Positions 39,755 to 50,604 of a DNA stretch of 64,000 bases are shown here, piece after piece. A program made the translations under genes and the position numbers. The stretch is from Fulvia fulva. Taxonomy: Eukaryota > Ascomycota > Dothideomycetes > Mycosphaerellales > Mycosphaerellaceae. Location of the stretch: positions 3,534,001-3,598,000 of the forward strand of contig NC_063014.1 in the NCBI RefSeq assembly GCF_020509005.1, written 5' to 3'. Numbering within the stretch: the first letter of the stretch is position 1; each line of letters begins with the position of its first letter. Under the pieces are notes generated by a model. The model searched no databases and was not told where the DNA came from. It worked only from the letters and a program-made list of their open reading frames with translations.

Positions 39755-41305
39755 CTACCTGATCTTATACAAACACGGCTTCAACGTCTTCGCCTCATCC
39801 TCCGTCGCAACATCATCCATATCCTCATCCAGAAACTTCGCCTTCGTCTTCCTGAATCTCTCCGCCGGCTTCGCTCCCGCTGCATCTTCTTTGAAATTCT
39901 TCCCCTTCGTCGGCTGCGCCATCTTCACAAAGTCCATCTTGACAAACATCTTGTTACTCAAATCAATACTCGCCTCCCCAGTCTTCAACACGAACCCTCT
40001 CCTCCGTAGTACATCCACAAAAGCTCCCACATCAGTCTCCTCATTCTTCGTCTCCACACCATCAACCTCAACTGCTAGGGCTTGCTCCTCGTTGACCTCC
40101 TCCTGCTCTTTCTTCTTCTTCTCGTGCTGCTTCATCAGCACAGCCTGTTTCCTCTTTCCACCAACGCTGTGCTCGACCGGCTTGTTCGCGCGGCCTACTC
40201 GACCGAAGCGGGACTTGATCTCGGCAACCCAGAGCTCGCCCTTCCAGTGGAGGATCCGATAGGCTTCTTCGATGAAGGAAATCCAATTGGTGCCCATGAG
40301 CGCTAGGCAGAAAATTGCGATGTCCACGGAGCCGTCTGCTGCAGGGAGGGATGAGGCGTCGGCTTTTGTGACGAGTTTGGACGGGGAGTGCAAGTCGTAG
40401 GAGAGGACTTTGAGTTGGAGCTTCTGGCCGTCGCCGGACTCCTTTAACGTCTGTGCAAGGCGCGCGTCACCACAGCCTATGTCTGCGATAATACACGTTC
40501 CTTGTGTTCGTGGCAGCGCTGCTATGTCGCCACTTGGTGCCGCCTCGGATTCTGTTGCGCCTCCACTTTTCCGTTTCTGGTCCTTGAAGGTCTTCTTGTG
40601 GGAGAAGACTCGGACTTTGCCGCGTGTTCTGATCGTAGAGATGAAGGTGTCGACGGGATTCTGTGGCCAGACTTGGACCTGTTGGCGGAATCCTGAGTGG
40701 TAGTCGTCGAACATCTCAGGGTTTTGCGCGAAGAGTTGCAGAGCCTTGGCCGAGGGTTCAGTGTATAGAGTCTGATTGAGGTGTCGGAATCGTGCTGATA
40801 CGAGCTTCTGTCGCATTGCCGCTTGCATCGGGGTGAGCTTTGCGCCAGTGGGTAGAGAGGGTACTGCTGGAACCGCTGATGCCGTTTTGCTGTCGCTCTT
40901 CGGCGCATCCTTGGATTTTGCGTGCTGAGCCTTGTCATTGATAGACTGCTGCTCGGACTTCTGCTTCTGCTGGCGCTCGTTCTTCTCCTTCTTCTTGTTC
41001 TTCTTTGCCGTTGCCTCGTCGACTTCTGCATCGTCCTGTGGTGTAGCATCCTCGGCGCCTCCTCCTTCCACTGCATCCCCACTCTCGTCTCCGCCCTTCG
41101 GCTTCCTCTCACCCAGCGCGACCTTGTTCGGATCGTTGATGGCATCTTGCTCCCGCTTCAGTCGCTTCTTCTCTTTCTTCGTCTGGGCTTCGCGGTGATC
41201 CCGCTTCCTCTTCTTGCCTCCCTCTCCATTTGCGTTCGACTGGAAGACCTGCGTCTGAGGCTTCAGCGAGCTCGCATCCACGCTCCACCCTTTGACTGCG
41301 AACAT
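39755..41305 (-). CDS. RRP8: 25S rRNA adenine-N1 methyltransferase RRP8
   Basis: Rrp8 methylates N1 of an adenosine in large-subunit rRNA in the nucleolus. The single-exon ORF encodes 516 residues. The N-terminal 170 residues are a very basic and acidic low-complexity region (KKRKRDHREAQTKKEKKRLKR). The catalytic part is diagnostic: MRQKLVSARFRHLNQTLYT, MFDDYHSGFRQQVQVWPQNPVD, the SAM motif TCIIADIGCGDARLAQ, then VLSYDLHSP and SVDIAIFCLALMGTNW. The usual downstream WVAEIKSRF is present. A Lys/Glu-rich insertion of about 50 residues separates it from the last part (VLRRRGFVLKTGE). It is divergent from the GH2 gene with 262 bases between ATGs. Confidence 0.92.
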   Translation of the reverse strand: MFAVKGWSVDASSLKPQTQVFQSNANGEGGKKRKRDHREAQTKKEKKRLKREQDAINDPNKVALGERKPKGGDESGDAVEGGGAEDATPQDDAEVDEATAKKNKKKEKNERQQKQKSEQQSINDKAQHAKSKDAPKSDSKTASAVPAVPSLPTGAKLTPMQAAMRQKLVSARFRHLNQTLYTEPSAKALQLFAQNPEMFDDYHSGFRQQVQVWPQNPVDTFISTIRTRGKVRVFSHKKTFKDQKRKSGGATESEAAPSGDIAALPRTQGTCIIADIGCGDARLAQTLKESGDGQKLQLKVLSYDLHSPSKLVTKADASSLPAADGSVDIAIFCLALMGTNWISFIEEAYRILHWKGELWVAEIKSRFGRVGRANKPVEHSVGGKRKQAVLMKQHEKKKKEQEEVNEEQALAVEVDGVETKNEETDVGAFVDVLRRRGFVLKTGEASIDLSNKMFVKMDFVKMAQPTKGKNFKEDAAGAKPAERFRKTKAKFLDEDMDDVATEDEAKTLKPCLYKIR

Positions 41306-41567
41306 CTTGCCGCATGTGTTTCGAGGATTGCTTGTCGCAAAAGATCAAGTGGACGTCGAGAAATTCGTCGAGGAAAGTCCAACCGAGGCGCGTCTCGTCA
41401 GGCACCAAGGCCACCATGAACATCCCAAGCATCATCATCTTCTGCTCGAGCAATGTCTGGGAGATTCATATCAGCAAGGACCATACAATCCTGGAATGCA
41501 GCAGCAACCGGGCCCACAGCCTCCTCAAGTACCGTTGCCTCGTCGCCCAAGACTGAACAACGACACA
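41306..41567. promoter_or_regulatory. Short divergent promoter, RRP8 / GH2 gene
   Basis: 262 bases between divergent start codons. No TATA box or known motif stands out. Confidence 0.4.
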
Positions 41568-43626
41568 ATGGCTTCGACAACAACCGAATACCCTCGTCCT
41601 GACTTTGCGCGTACTGCTTTGCATTGGGAGAGTCTCAATGGACCATGGTGTGGACGTTCCACTCCAATGCTAGTCATTATAATGTGACATGCAACCAGGG
41701 ATTTCGTGTTCGACGACGAGCATCTGGGCTCTCTGGCAGCGTGGCATCAGAATGGTTTGCCACAGCACGGAAAGCGCACAATACAGGTTCCGTATGTCTT
41801 CCACGCATCAGAATGGTTTGCCACAGCACGGAAAGCGCACAATACAGGTTCCGTATGTCTTCCACGCACCGGCATCAGGCATCAACGAGCGTGGCGTGCA
41901 TCAAGTGCTGTGGTACGAGCGTCGTGTCGAAGACCTTCGTAGCCAAGAAGAAAAGTCGGAAGGCTATCGATTGCTACTCAGATTCGGGGCTGTTGACTAC
42001 CACGCCAAAGTTTGGCTCAATGGCCAATATGTTGGGGAGCATCAAGGTGGCCATGTACCTTTCGATCTCGACCTCACAGAAGCCACCCTCCTGAGTGGGC
42101 TGCCACTACGTCTGACTATACGGGTTTTCGATTCAGCGTTTCATCTAACGCAGCCGCGCGGCAAACAGTACTGGGGACCTCAACCCGAAAGTATCTTCTA
42201 TACCCCATCCAGTGGTGTTTGGCAGTCTGTTTCGCTAGAGGCCGTGCCTCCTGCTCGCATTGTGGATGGTAGCTATGGCACAATCTTACGATCTACGAAC
42301 ATCGAGCGAGGCATCTTAGACGCGCGGGTCTGTGTCTCTGGCAGGCGAGTTGGTCAGCCGTTAACGATCGAAGTGCAGACGAGTATTGGAGGCGTGATCG
42401 TCGGTACTGGACGAGGCGAACTTCCTCGTGACGAAGACTTCATACGCCTCTCTGACGTAAATACTCGCCTGACCCAGCAGCATACGCAGATGCTGCCTCC
42501 AGAGTTCCTGAGTGCCGCACCTCAAAATGATAGTCGCTGTTGGCGAGATGGTGTAGCATTGTGGTCGCCAGAATGTCCCTTTCTATATGACGTGACACTC
42601 CGTCTCCTTGGGGCCGGAGACGGCCTACTGGATGAAGTCAAGACGACCATTGGGATGAGGTCACTGGATTGGACTACCGGCGATGGAACTTTCAGACTGA
42701 ACGGACGTCCCCACTTCCAAGCCCTTTTCCTCGACCAAGGTTATTGGCCCAATACCCTCATGACTCCGCCGTCTTCGGCTGCTCTTAAACGTGACATCGA
42801 GTTGTCGAAGGCAATGGGGATGGATGGCTGTCGCAAACATCAGAAGGTTGAAGATCCCATCTTTATGTACTGGGCCGATCGCCTGGGCTTCCTGGTCTGG
42901 GGTGAGATGGCAAGCTGCTACCACTTCAGCGTCGAGTACATGAAGCGCTTCGACCAAGAGTGGATGGAGATGGTCAAGCGCGATATCAACCATCCTTCGA
43001 TTGTTACATGGACCCCAGTCAACGAAAGCTGGGGCTACACAGACCTTGGCGGCGACAAACGACAAAGAGATCACATCCGCTCGTTGTATTACATGACCAA
43101 GACCTACGACCCTACACGACCTATCAACGACAACTGCGGCTGGGAGCACGTGTTGACTGACATCAGCTCGTTTCACGACTATGCAGATGGCAATGGCATG
43201 GCAGAACGATCTCGGTCGCTCAAGGAGATTATCGGTAGAGGACGTCCAATGTTCCTTGGTCCAATATATGGCAAGAACGGTATCGAAGATGAAGGCTCGC
43301 GCCATGTCCAAGGCGCCCCAGTTATGTGTACAGAATTTGGCGGTGTCAACATTGCCAAGTCGAACGATGATTCCAGGAAGGGGAATTGGGGCTCTACCAC
43401 TGCCAGCGACGCTCAAGATCTCCTCAAGCGTGTTGAAGGACTCGTCATGGGTACAGTGAAAGAAGGCCATGTCTGTGGAATTGTGTGGACGCAGTTCACA
43501 GATATTGAGCAGGAACAGAATGGCCTGTACTCCTATGACCGCCAGGAGAAGTTGCCGGCGAGAGACGTCAAGGCGGTCATGGAGAAAGCTGCGCAAGCGT
43601 ATCTCAGCAAGAGGCATGGGAGATAG
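41568..43626 (+). pseudogene. Glycoside hydrolase family 2 gene disrupted by a 61-bp tandem duplication
   Basis: Exon 1 (41,568-41,647, with EYPRPDFARTALHWESLNGPW) joins exon 2 (41,699 onward) in frame to read DFVFDDEHLGSLAAWHQNGL. The next 61 bases (41,745-41,805) are repeated exactly at 41,806-41,866, shifting the frame. After the second copy the long frame resumes and is intact to 43,626. It shows the GH2 order: jelly-roll (YHAKVWLNGQYVGEHQGGH), immunoglobulin-like part, and TIM barrel (RLNGRPHFQALFLDQGYWP). The acid/base Glu is in PVNESWG and the nucleophile Glu in VMCTEFGG. The protein would be a beta-galactosidase- or glucuronidase-like cytosolic enzyme, as no signal peptide is seen. 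The ATG at 41,689 that opens the long frame lies inside the intron and does not yield a proper N-terminus. Confidence 0.8.
41745..41866 (+). repeat. Perfect 61-bp tandem duplication in the GH2 gene
   Basis: Two adjacent, identical 61-base copies (41,745-41,805 and 41,806-41,866), both beginning CATCAGAATGG and ending TCTTCCACG. Sixty-one is not a multiple of three, so the copy shifts the reading frame. Confidence 0.95.
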
Positions 43627-44647
43627 TAGATGAGGCCGTACTGATCTATTGCAGTGCATATCAGCAATGAGTCCAATCCTCGCTTAGGCAACCTCCGACC
43701 CCGGTGGTAGACTGATAGTGGCGCTCAGCTACTTGAGAGTTCGCATCCTTCGAACACTGCATCTCGTCAACGCACGAAAATCCGACCGTCGGCGAAGGTG
43801 ACTGAACCCGACTCCGCCAGCAATTCAGTCGATTCGGCCTTCGTTGGAGGCCGAGTCGAATTGTTCTACAAGGTCGTCTATCTGGCTCTCGCTGACACGG
43901 TGGAGGATCAGCTTGCACCTTTGACCCGGCATCTCGCAACCGTCCCAGCGCAACTCCCTGCCGCCACATTGGCCCATGGCTGACAGAGATGCATCCGTGG
44001 CTCTGTTCGCGCTGCTCTTCCCGTTGCCCTTAAAGGTGCTGGCATACACTGCATGCTAGTGCCGAGTCTTTGATCATCATGCATGCTTGCCGGCCGACTT
44101 CACCGACAGGGACAAGTAGATCGTCACCCTCTCGATGGCAGAGCAGGATGCAACCCCAAACAACACCGGCAGTATCGGTATGTGTACCGTTCGCATCGCA
44201 CGGCATGCCACACAACATTGTTGTCCTCAACTCGCCTGCTACCGCACCAACAAATTCGCCCGTGAGGCTCGAGGCGCATGCACATACCTGACATAACACG
44301 TTTATGTCGACGCCGAACGTGCGAGAAGTGCCAGATCCAGGTCTTGTCTGCGCACATCTTCGACAGTATCAGAAGCGGCACAGCAAGCGCCCAAATACGG
44401 TTCTGTCTCAATTAATGCCTCAGCTGAGCGAAGTCCAGGCTACGTGCGGGACGACAACAATGGCCTTGAGTCTAGATCGACTTGAAAGGCGACGACCACC
44501 ACCGCAGCATACGAGTATATACGCGGTAGCCATGTCCTTCCGAACAATGTATGACTGCCACATCCTCAATCCTTCCATAGTCACTACAGCACCCTATACC
44601 TACCACTTCGCAACCCAGACACCACAACCTTGAACCGCCTGGGTCTC
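43627..44647. other. Intergenic 1.0 kb
   Basis: No supported gene. Short ORFs on both strands overlap, and none has domain character. The CT/CA-rich bases just before 44,640 look like a leader. Confidence 0.45.
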
Positions 44648-45247
44648 ATGCACCCCTCCACCCTGACTGGCAAACACAACGCCGAACGCTCAGCGCTCTA
44701 CCACGCCCTCTCCGACCACGCCACCAATTCCTTTGATTCCAGCACCATCACCTGGAAACTCCCCTCCACCGACGCCCTGGTAGGCACCTACGGCATCCTC
44801 CTCCACACCCCTCACATCGGCCGCGCATACCTAGACTTCTGCTCCGCCCTCTCCGCCCTCCCCGGCCTCACGCCGCGCACCCGCGAAATCATCTCCCTCG
44901 TCGTCGCAGCCTACGACAACTGCGCGTTCCAGATTTACGTCCACGGCCGACTCGCGCAGGCGCAAGGCTTGACGCGGAATGAACTGGACTCCCTGAGGGC
45001 AGGCCTGTATGCGCAGAGCTTTTCGGAGGAGGATAAGGCGGCGTATCGTGTGGCGAGGGAACTTTGTGCGGGGTCTGGACCGTTGCCGGAGAGGGTGTGG
45101 AGGGAGAGTGTGGGTGTTTTGGGGAGGGAGGGGGTGCTTGCTGCCGTGCACTTAACCGCATTTGAGAGATATGTTGCTACTATATTGAGGGGGTTTGATG
45201 CGCAGGTTCCGGCGCCGGGGGAGCGGGTTGAGAATGGGTTTGCTTAG
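44648..45247 (+). CDS. Carboxymuconolactone decarboxylase (CMD)-family protein
   Basis: ORF of 199 residues from the first ATG (MHPSTLTGKH). The middle holds the AhpD/CMD fold pattern: LTPRTREIISLVVAAYDNCAFQIYVHGRLAQAQGLTRNELDSLRAG. The usual peroxidase site in AhpD proteins is CxxC then His. Here it reads CAFQIYVH, so the second Cys is Gln and a thiol redox role is unlikely. A C-terminal helix (VLAAVHLTAFERYVATILRGF) completes the fold. The function is unknown; fungal members include small decarboxylase-like and uncharacterised proteins. The preceding sequence has a TTG in frame but no better start. Confidence 0.75.
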   Translation: MHPSTLTGKHNAERSALYHALSDHATNSFDSSTITWKLPSTDALVGTYGILLHTPHIGRAYLDFCSALSALPGLTPRTREIISLVVAAYDNCAFQIYVHGRLAQAQGLTRNELDSLRAGLYAQSFSEEDKAAYRVARELCAGSGPLPERVWRESVGVLGREGVLAAVHLTAFERYVATILRGFDAQVPAPGERVENGFA

Positions 45248-45365
45248 AGATTTGGAGCAGGCGGTGGGTTGTATTGGATGGATCGGAGTATCTGAATTCT
45301 TTTCGTTGGTCTGGGCAGCATGGTCGCGGCGTTAGGAGTTCGGGTTGACATGCTTGGTATTGCGT

Positions 45366-46326
45366 TCATGCGTGTGACTTCCTCTTTGCCATGACGATAG
45401 CAGAACCCCACTCAATATCAACCTCATTCCCATCATCCCGGAATTGCTCATCCTTTTCCGCAATCTCATCGAACATCTGATCCATAATGTCCCCCTTCCC
45501 GCCCTTCGCCCGTGCCTCCTGCCCCGGATGCGTCTCCTTCCATCCATGGTACGAGCTCCAAGTCCTTACATACTCCTTGCATTGGCTCACAGTGGTGGTC
45601 TTTTCCATGAACAGCGTGCCCTCTCCACTATGCCTGCCCTCCCTGCCAGGTTCGTACTCAACCCTCTGTACATCTTCCCACTCCTCAGCAGGAGGCTGAA
45701 TCACGTGTAGCTGCTCTTGGAGGTATGTCCTACCAGGCTGCGGCCAGTAGGAACCAAGTTTGTCGGGATGTGTAGAGTAGGCAGATTCCATCATGACTTT
45801 GCTAGCGTAGGGATAGTCGACGAAGACATGATCCTTATAGCCCCAGAACGCGACTGTTCCGCCCTTCCTCACAAGCCTCTTCATCTCGGGCCACAGTCTA
45901 GCATAGTCGAACCAGTGCGCGGCCTGTGCAGCTACCACACAATCTACCTCCTCGTCTTTGAGGAACGACGTGCTCTCGCCAGATCCTTGACGGAACTCAA
46001 CGTTCGAATACTGCTCTTCAGGTGTTCCCTCTTGTGCTTGCTTGACCATGCCTGCGGAAGGGTCGGTACCGATAACTCTTTCGAAGCGTTTGGACAGTTC
46101 TCGGGTAGCTATACCCGGGCCACAGCCTAGGTCGAGGCATAGCTTTGTGGGACCGCGGTGGTAGGAGAAGACTTTGTCGTAGAGGCTGGAAGGGTACGTT
46201 GGGCGGAAGGCTGCGTAGGAAGCGTGGCCGAAGGAAGCTTTGCTGCAATGTGTTGCTGTCAGGCTCTTGAATGAACTCTATCAATCTCCTCCTGCTCTTT
46301 GTATGTGCTTACGCAAAGGCTGCCAT
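45366..46326 (-). CDS. SAM-dependent methyltransferase, Crg1/trans-aconitate-methyltransferase-like
   Basis: A tiny first exon (46,326-46,313, MAAF plus two bases) joins exon 2 (46,242-45,366) to read AKASFGHASYAAFRPTYPSSL, the usual start of this class I methyltransferase group; 296 residues in all. Motif I is LCLDLGCGPGIATRELSKRF, followed by the acidic strand end VIGTDPSAGMV and motif IV-like VDCVVAAQAAHWFDYARLW. The protein resembles yeast Crg1/Tmt1-type small-molecule methyltransferases. The substrate is unknown; the closest characterised members methylate carboxyl groups or the lipid-active drug cantharidin. The C-terminus has YVRTWSSYHGWKETHP, also typical of the group. Confidence 0.85.
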
Positions 46327-47211
46327 GGTGGATGGTTTTCCTAATGATCCGTCCTATCTGTAATGGCTACTACCGCATGGGACTGCAAAATGCTACACCC
46401 TCACAATGCGAGCATGAGCTTGCTAAAACGTCGATTGCTAGATCTGGCGCCTTCTCCACTGCTGAATGGTACATTGTGAAGTGTATGAGAAGAAACATCT
46501 TTGCTGGTGCAGCGACGTCAGCACGACTAATCTCCGATCTCGGACCACGGTCTGCACTAGCCATATTGAGATGATATCGACGGGGTATGGCCATGGTATC
46601 GGCATCTCACACCGTGGCAGACAAGAACGAGCCAGAAGAGAGCCTGGTGTGGGACAGGAGATCGGGGAAACTGAAATTCTGCCGCCCGAAGAATTATCTG
46701 CAGCTGATGGCCGTTCGCTCGCCTCCACGCAACGAGTAGCATTTGCTTCTGTCCAGCACCGGAGCCATAACAAGCAAGGAACCAGCAGTGGCCGCGCCAG
46801 GATTCTCTCATGCTTCTACCCCTCTGGTCTGGAGGTATGCCGGCTTTGCTGGTCGGTGGGGTTCTCTGGGCTCGTCAACACACGACAGACGGGTCGACTT
46901 CTTTCCACCCAACTTCATTGTGGTGGCAGCTTTGGACGACGGCGAAGAACTATTCGCCCCGATGGTCCAGGTGCTCTCGATCCCTTGTGTTTGTCTGTCC
47001 ATGCGAGACTGTGTATCACTACTGTGGCCGTGCTTCGGCATCGTAGCTCGCGGGCCCGATATTGGCTTGTCGCTGACCTCGGACATCATGAAGGCCAGCA
47101 GAAAGGCTACTGAGCCCTTCAAGCTCGTAGAGTGACAGAGTAAGACTGTACGTTCTTGGTCTTGGTTCGATGTGCGCACAGTGAGACTTGTAGTGTAGTG
47201 TGATGGATCCG
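46327..47211. other. Intergenic 0.9 kb
   Basis: Several ORFs of 75-215 codons overlap, including a 215-codon one on the plus strand (46,466-47,113). Its composition (Arg, Ser, Cys) and the lack of any domain suggest chance. Not annotated as a gene. Confidence 0.4.
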
Positions 47212-48084
47212 TCAGACGTCGCGATTCCGATACGCGCTCTGACGCCTTCCAGACTGAGCTTGTTTGACAATCGTCCTCTCATCAACAGCCCAGGTGGGCC
47301 ATTCTATAGCACCGATGACTTCGTACCATTTCCCCTTCGCATCGCGGTACTGCTTCACGTACTCAGGGGCCTGTGCTGCAAGCACGGCAGTTCCGTCAAT
47401 CTTCAGATCATCTCGAATTGCGCCTCTTCTAGACGACTTGCGACGCCCAGAGCTACCATGCTCGGGAGACATTGATGATGCAATGGATGACGCCGCTGTG
47501 ATATTGCTTTGCTGCGGTGGCGTGGCTGATCTGACGGTTACAGTTGGGGTGGCTGTCAAAGATCTCCCATTAGCGAGAGAAGATGTAGGTGACTTGACTG
47601 CTACCTCTTGTTTGCTTGGTGATTTTGGCCGTGGTGCTCTGATGACAAGTTTTGGCGAACTATTCCTATGTTAGCCAAAATTGTTTACGATTGATCGACC
47701 GCCACTGAACAGATTCGTGGCCCCAGACCCCGAGAGTGGGACAAGACGAGCTCACCTCAGCTTTGGCTTAGCTACTTCAGCCATAGATTCTTCCGGGCGA
47801 GCTTTCACTTCTTGTGCTGCGTCGGTATTCACACCGCTGTCTCTTCGTGGCAATTTTGCTGCTTGCTCGGCAGCCTCCAGTATTTTCGATTTACCCAGAG
47901 CTTCGTCCTGAGCAGCACAAGCATCCAGTGGGGTATGCGTAGGAGCGAAGTGCCCTCGAGCTCTGTCGCGGATCAATTCCGGTGGAAACTGTTCCTCTGG
48001 TCTGCGTGGCGGGCTGTGATATCGTATAGGGGTGACGGTGTCACCATCGAAACCACGCTTCAATAACTTTTGATCGTTTGCCAT
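47212..48084 (-). CDS. Hypothetical protein, mostly disordered
   Basis: Two exons, 48,084-47,756 and 47,665-47,212, join in frame across a 90-nt intron (GTGAGC..CATAG with branch GGCTAACAT) to 260 residues. The start MANDQKLLKRGFDGDTV is the first ATG of the frame. Most of the protein is polar and low-complexity (PPRRPEEQFPPELIRDR; KLVIRAPRPKSPSKQEV; SSGRRKSSRRGAIRDD). The C-terminal 80 residues look folded: APEYVKQYRDAKGKWYEVIGAIEWPTWAVDE. I do not recognise the family. The in-frame splice and conserved-looking C-terminus support a real gene. Confidence 0.55.
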
Positions 48085-48839
48085 GATGGGTGGCGATCCA
48101 GAAACCGATGTATATCCCAAAGGACGGACCTCGACGCGGATAGGGTCCAAAAGATGTTCAGCAATGTAGTCTTGAAGTCGTCACGAATATGTTGTAGCTT
48201 GTGGCGCTGACGTGTAGATGCAGAGTGTTTCTGATGCGGATTAAGCGGGTATGGTGTGACAAGGGTCACGAATCAGAGTGTGAGCCGTGTTTGAGACAGA
48301 AAGGTCGACGCAAGTTGTAATGTTATGTCAAGTGAAAAATGCAAGGTCGATGATGTGGATGGCAAGAGCAACAATAACGCCGAAGATCTTTCTCAAGCAG
48401 GAAAGATGTGGGCCCTGCCAAGCGACTAAGCCACGCATTCACGTGCGACTGAGCTATGTTCAGGCTCCGGTCCGGTCAGGAGACGCCCTATCGACCATGG
48501 TCAGGCGGCTTAGAACAAAGAATACTGTGGCAGATCGGGGTGGGTGCACCGGTCGGGATATTGTGGTTCACAGGTTGAAACGGCCCATCAGCCAAGGTTC
48601 TACCGACCTCCCACTTTCTGAGCGTCTAGGCTGTACTACGAGCCCGGGAGGTATGCTAGCTATCACTTTCGATCACGCAGGTAGTACGCTGGTGCGTTTG
48701 AGGCGTTGCTATGTGCCCTCAAAATTTGAGGAGCTGACAAGAAAAAGAACAGACTGCATGCTACCTTGAGGTAGTCCAGCACGCAACACACGATGCCAGT
48801 GTACTGTCGGTCACCATACATTGTGAAGCATCTACTCGC
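48085..48839. other. Intergenic 0.75 kb
   Basis: A 160-codon plus-strand ORF (48,287-48,769) has no domain and an odd Arg/Thr/Cys-rich composition; it is not accepted. Nothing else was seen. Confidence 0.45.
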
Positions 48840-49558
48840 TCAAAAGAAGCGGCAGCCCAATGATTGCAATCGACCTACGATCTCAGCTAGACGCGTACTC
48901 TGACCCTGGGCCCGCGCCAGTTTGTGGCATGAGCTCGCCTGCTCAAGTGTCCGGTTCAGCCTAGCGAGCATACCATCGACATCCGCGGGACCTACACCCG
49001 GACGCGACGGTGATACTGTGACCTGTGGTACATCGATCGAGCCGAATGCAGCCAACGTGTGAGATTGGCCTGGTTGGTCTGCAGACGAGGTGCCTGGCTG
49101 GGATGAGTCGCCTGTCTGATCTTGTAGAGGTACAGATATCATAGGCTGCGACTAATAATGTGTTTTATGTCAGCTCGCGCCCATGTTTTACACTCATGCG
49201 CAGGATATTCTGTGCGCTACTCGAGCACCGTACTTACTGCACCTGATCTTGTCCGTATGATGCTCACACTGCAATCCTGCCCAACACCTACAAACAACCT
49301 TGGCCCGGCTGGACTCATCATGCCGTCCATGCACCAGTCTCTGGAATGTGACATAGGCGGCCATCGATCGTACATGTTGACGTATACGCCTCTTGGAACG
49401 TAGACCTTGATATGTGACGAGCCATCAGGAAACAAAAATCGTATGCCGGTGCACTGGCCAAATGCACTTCCAGACAAGCTGCCTGACATTACATGCACCA
49501 AAATAGCATACGTCTCTTTTCGCTCTGGATCTGGCAATTGAACCTGGACTGCTTCCAT
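48840..49558 (-). CDS. Hypothetical two-exon protein
   Basis: Exons 49,558-49,238 and 49,151-48,840 join in phase 0 (donor GTAAGT, acceptor TATTAG) to 210 residues. Exon 1 gives a compact-looking segment with strands: MEAVQVQLPDPERKETYAIL, GQCTGIRFLFPDGSSHIKVYVP, RGVYVNMYDRW, GPRLFVGVGQDCSV. Exon 2 is Ser/Gly/Gln-rich, then a helix (VDGMLARLNRTLEQASSCHKL) and a short end CRFF. No family is recognised. The neighbouring genes on both sides are on the same strand but separated by about 190 and 750 bases. Confidence 0.6.
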
Positions 49559-49746
49559 CTTCCTTTTGTGCCCAGCTCTCAGTAGACCGAACTTCGGGGC
49601 AAAATTCAGCTTCTGGACCGTTGCGTGCTAATTCTTATGTCTCCGTTCACAAAAGAGCAATGTTTCTGAAGCAATCAGATTCGCTCTTCCAGACAGTTCT
49701 TCACCGCTCCAAGAGAAGTATGGTCTTGCAACATGACGGGGTTTGC

Positions 49747-50271
49747 TCAGTATTCTTCCCATAAGTCTTTGACATAGCCTTCGGTCAGCTTTGTGTCCTT
49801 TCCATACCTGCAACGCATGGTTAGCGACATGGTCTGACAGTATGAAAGGAGCACAAACTTCTCCTGCCACTTCTGGAAACCTCCGTCTAATACATAGACT
49901 TTCTGCTGAGACGAGCTGTCCCCGTCGCTCAGACGCTCCTTCTCCCGCAAATACTTCAGAGCGCTCGACGGACCGCGCTGCTGTGAGAGTGCACAGTGAA
50001 AGACGACTGTATCCTTTTCTCTGAGAGTGCGAACCAGCTCGGGCATCTTGTAATCGTGAGTGTTGGTTGGCACGTTCTGGCAGCCGAGAATGTGACCACC
50101 GATATAGTCGCTGTCTCGCACGTCGATGATAGCAAGCTCTGGGTCCTCAGCTCGTACCATTTCAGCCAGCTTCTCACGCGATATGCGTTCAAGGCTTGCG
50201 ATAGTATGGGCTGACATTTTGCTGAAGTCTGTTGTGAACATCCGCACAGTGGACAAAAGGCGTTTGCTCAT
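49747..50271 (-). CDS. Rhodanese-domain phosphatase/reductase, Cdc25/Arc2-like
   Basis: Exons 50,271-49,859 and 49,807-49,747 join in frame to 157 residues. The fold is a single rhodanese domain: LAIIDVRDSDYIGGHILGCQNVPTN, then the active loop FHCALSQQRGPSSALKYL, a HCX5R phosphatase signature as in Ibp1/Ych1 and Acr2-type proteins, then VYVLDGGFQKWQEKYGKD. Such proteins act as small phosphatases or arsenate reductases. The ATG at 50,271 gives MSKRLLSTVRMF, while a further ATG (MSAHTIASLERIS) would give a shorter start. The upstream frame to 50,532 is probably 5' leader. It is divergent from the EXPERA gene, 333 bases away. Confidence 0.85.
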   Translation of the reverse strand: MSKRLLSTVRMFTTDFSKMSAHTIASLERISREKLAEMVRAEDPELAIIDVRDSDYIGGHILGCQNVPTNTHDYKMPELVRTLREKDTVVFHCALSQQRGPSSALKYLREKERLSDGDSSSQQKVYVLDGGFQKWQEKFVLLSYCQTMSLTMRCRYGKDTKLTEGYVKDLWEEY

Positions 50272-50604
50272 GCAAGTGTTATGGTATTCAAGCCGCAAGA
50301 ATGCCGGCCGATCCGTACTTACTAGATGTCGCAGTTTCAGTCTGTCCCCGAGTCGAGATGGGAGGAGATGTTCCGTGCCGATGTATGGCTGAGAAGAGAG
50401 CCAGGATCTGATGTTGAAGTTGCCCTTGTTGCGCCAAGAAGTCTCGATTGAGACGGTCCAATCTGCCGTCTCGTTCGCGACCTCCTTTCCTACAATAATA
50501 CACATGCATCCATCTTCTGGACGACAAGGCAATCAGGACTCCACTTGAACAAGTCTCCTTGAGAACTTCATCTGCGACGCGATAGCAACGAAATCATCAA
50601 CGTT

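Noticed and set aside
42661..43629. 332-codon minus-strand ORF antisense to the GH2 gene
   Set aside because: It mirrors the conserved GH2 frame, which carries catalytic motifs; the antisense frame has no domain.
46466..47113. 215-codon plus-strand ORF
   Set aside because: No domain, Arg/Ser/Cys-rich composition and overlapping ORFs in other frames suggest chance.
48287..48769. 160-codon plus-strand ORF
   Set aside because: No recognisable features; nothing supports coding.
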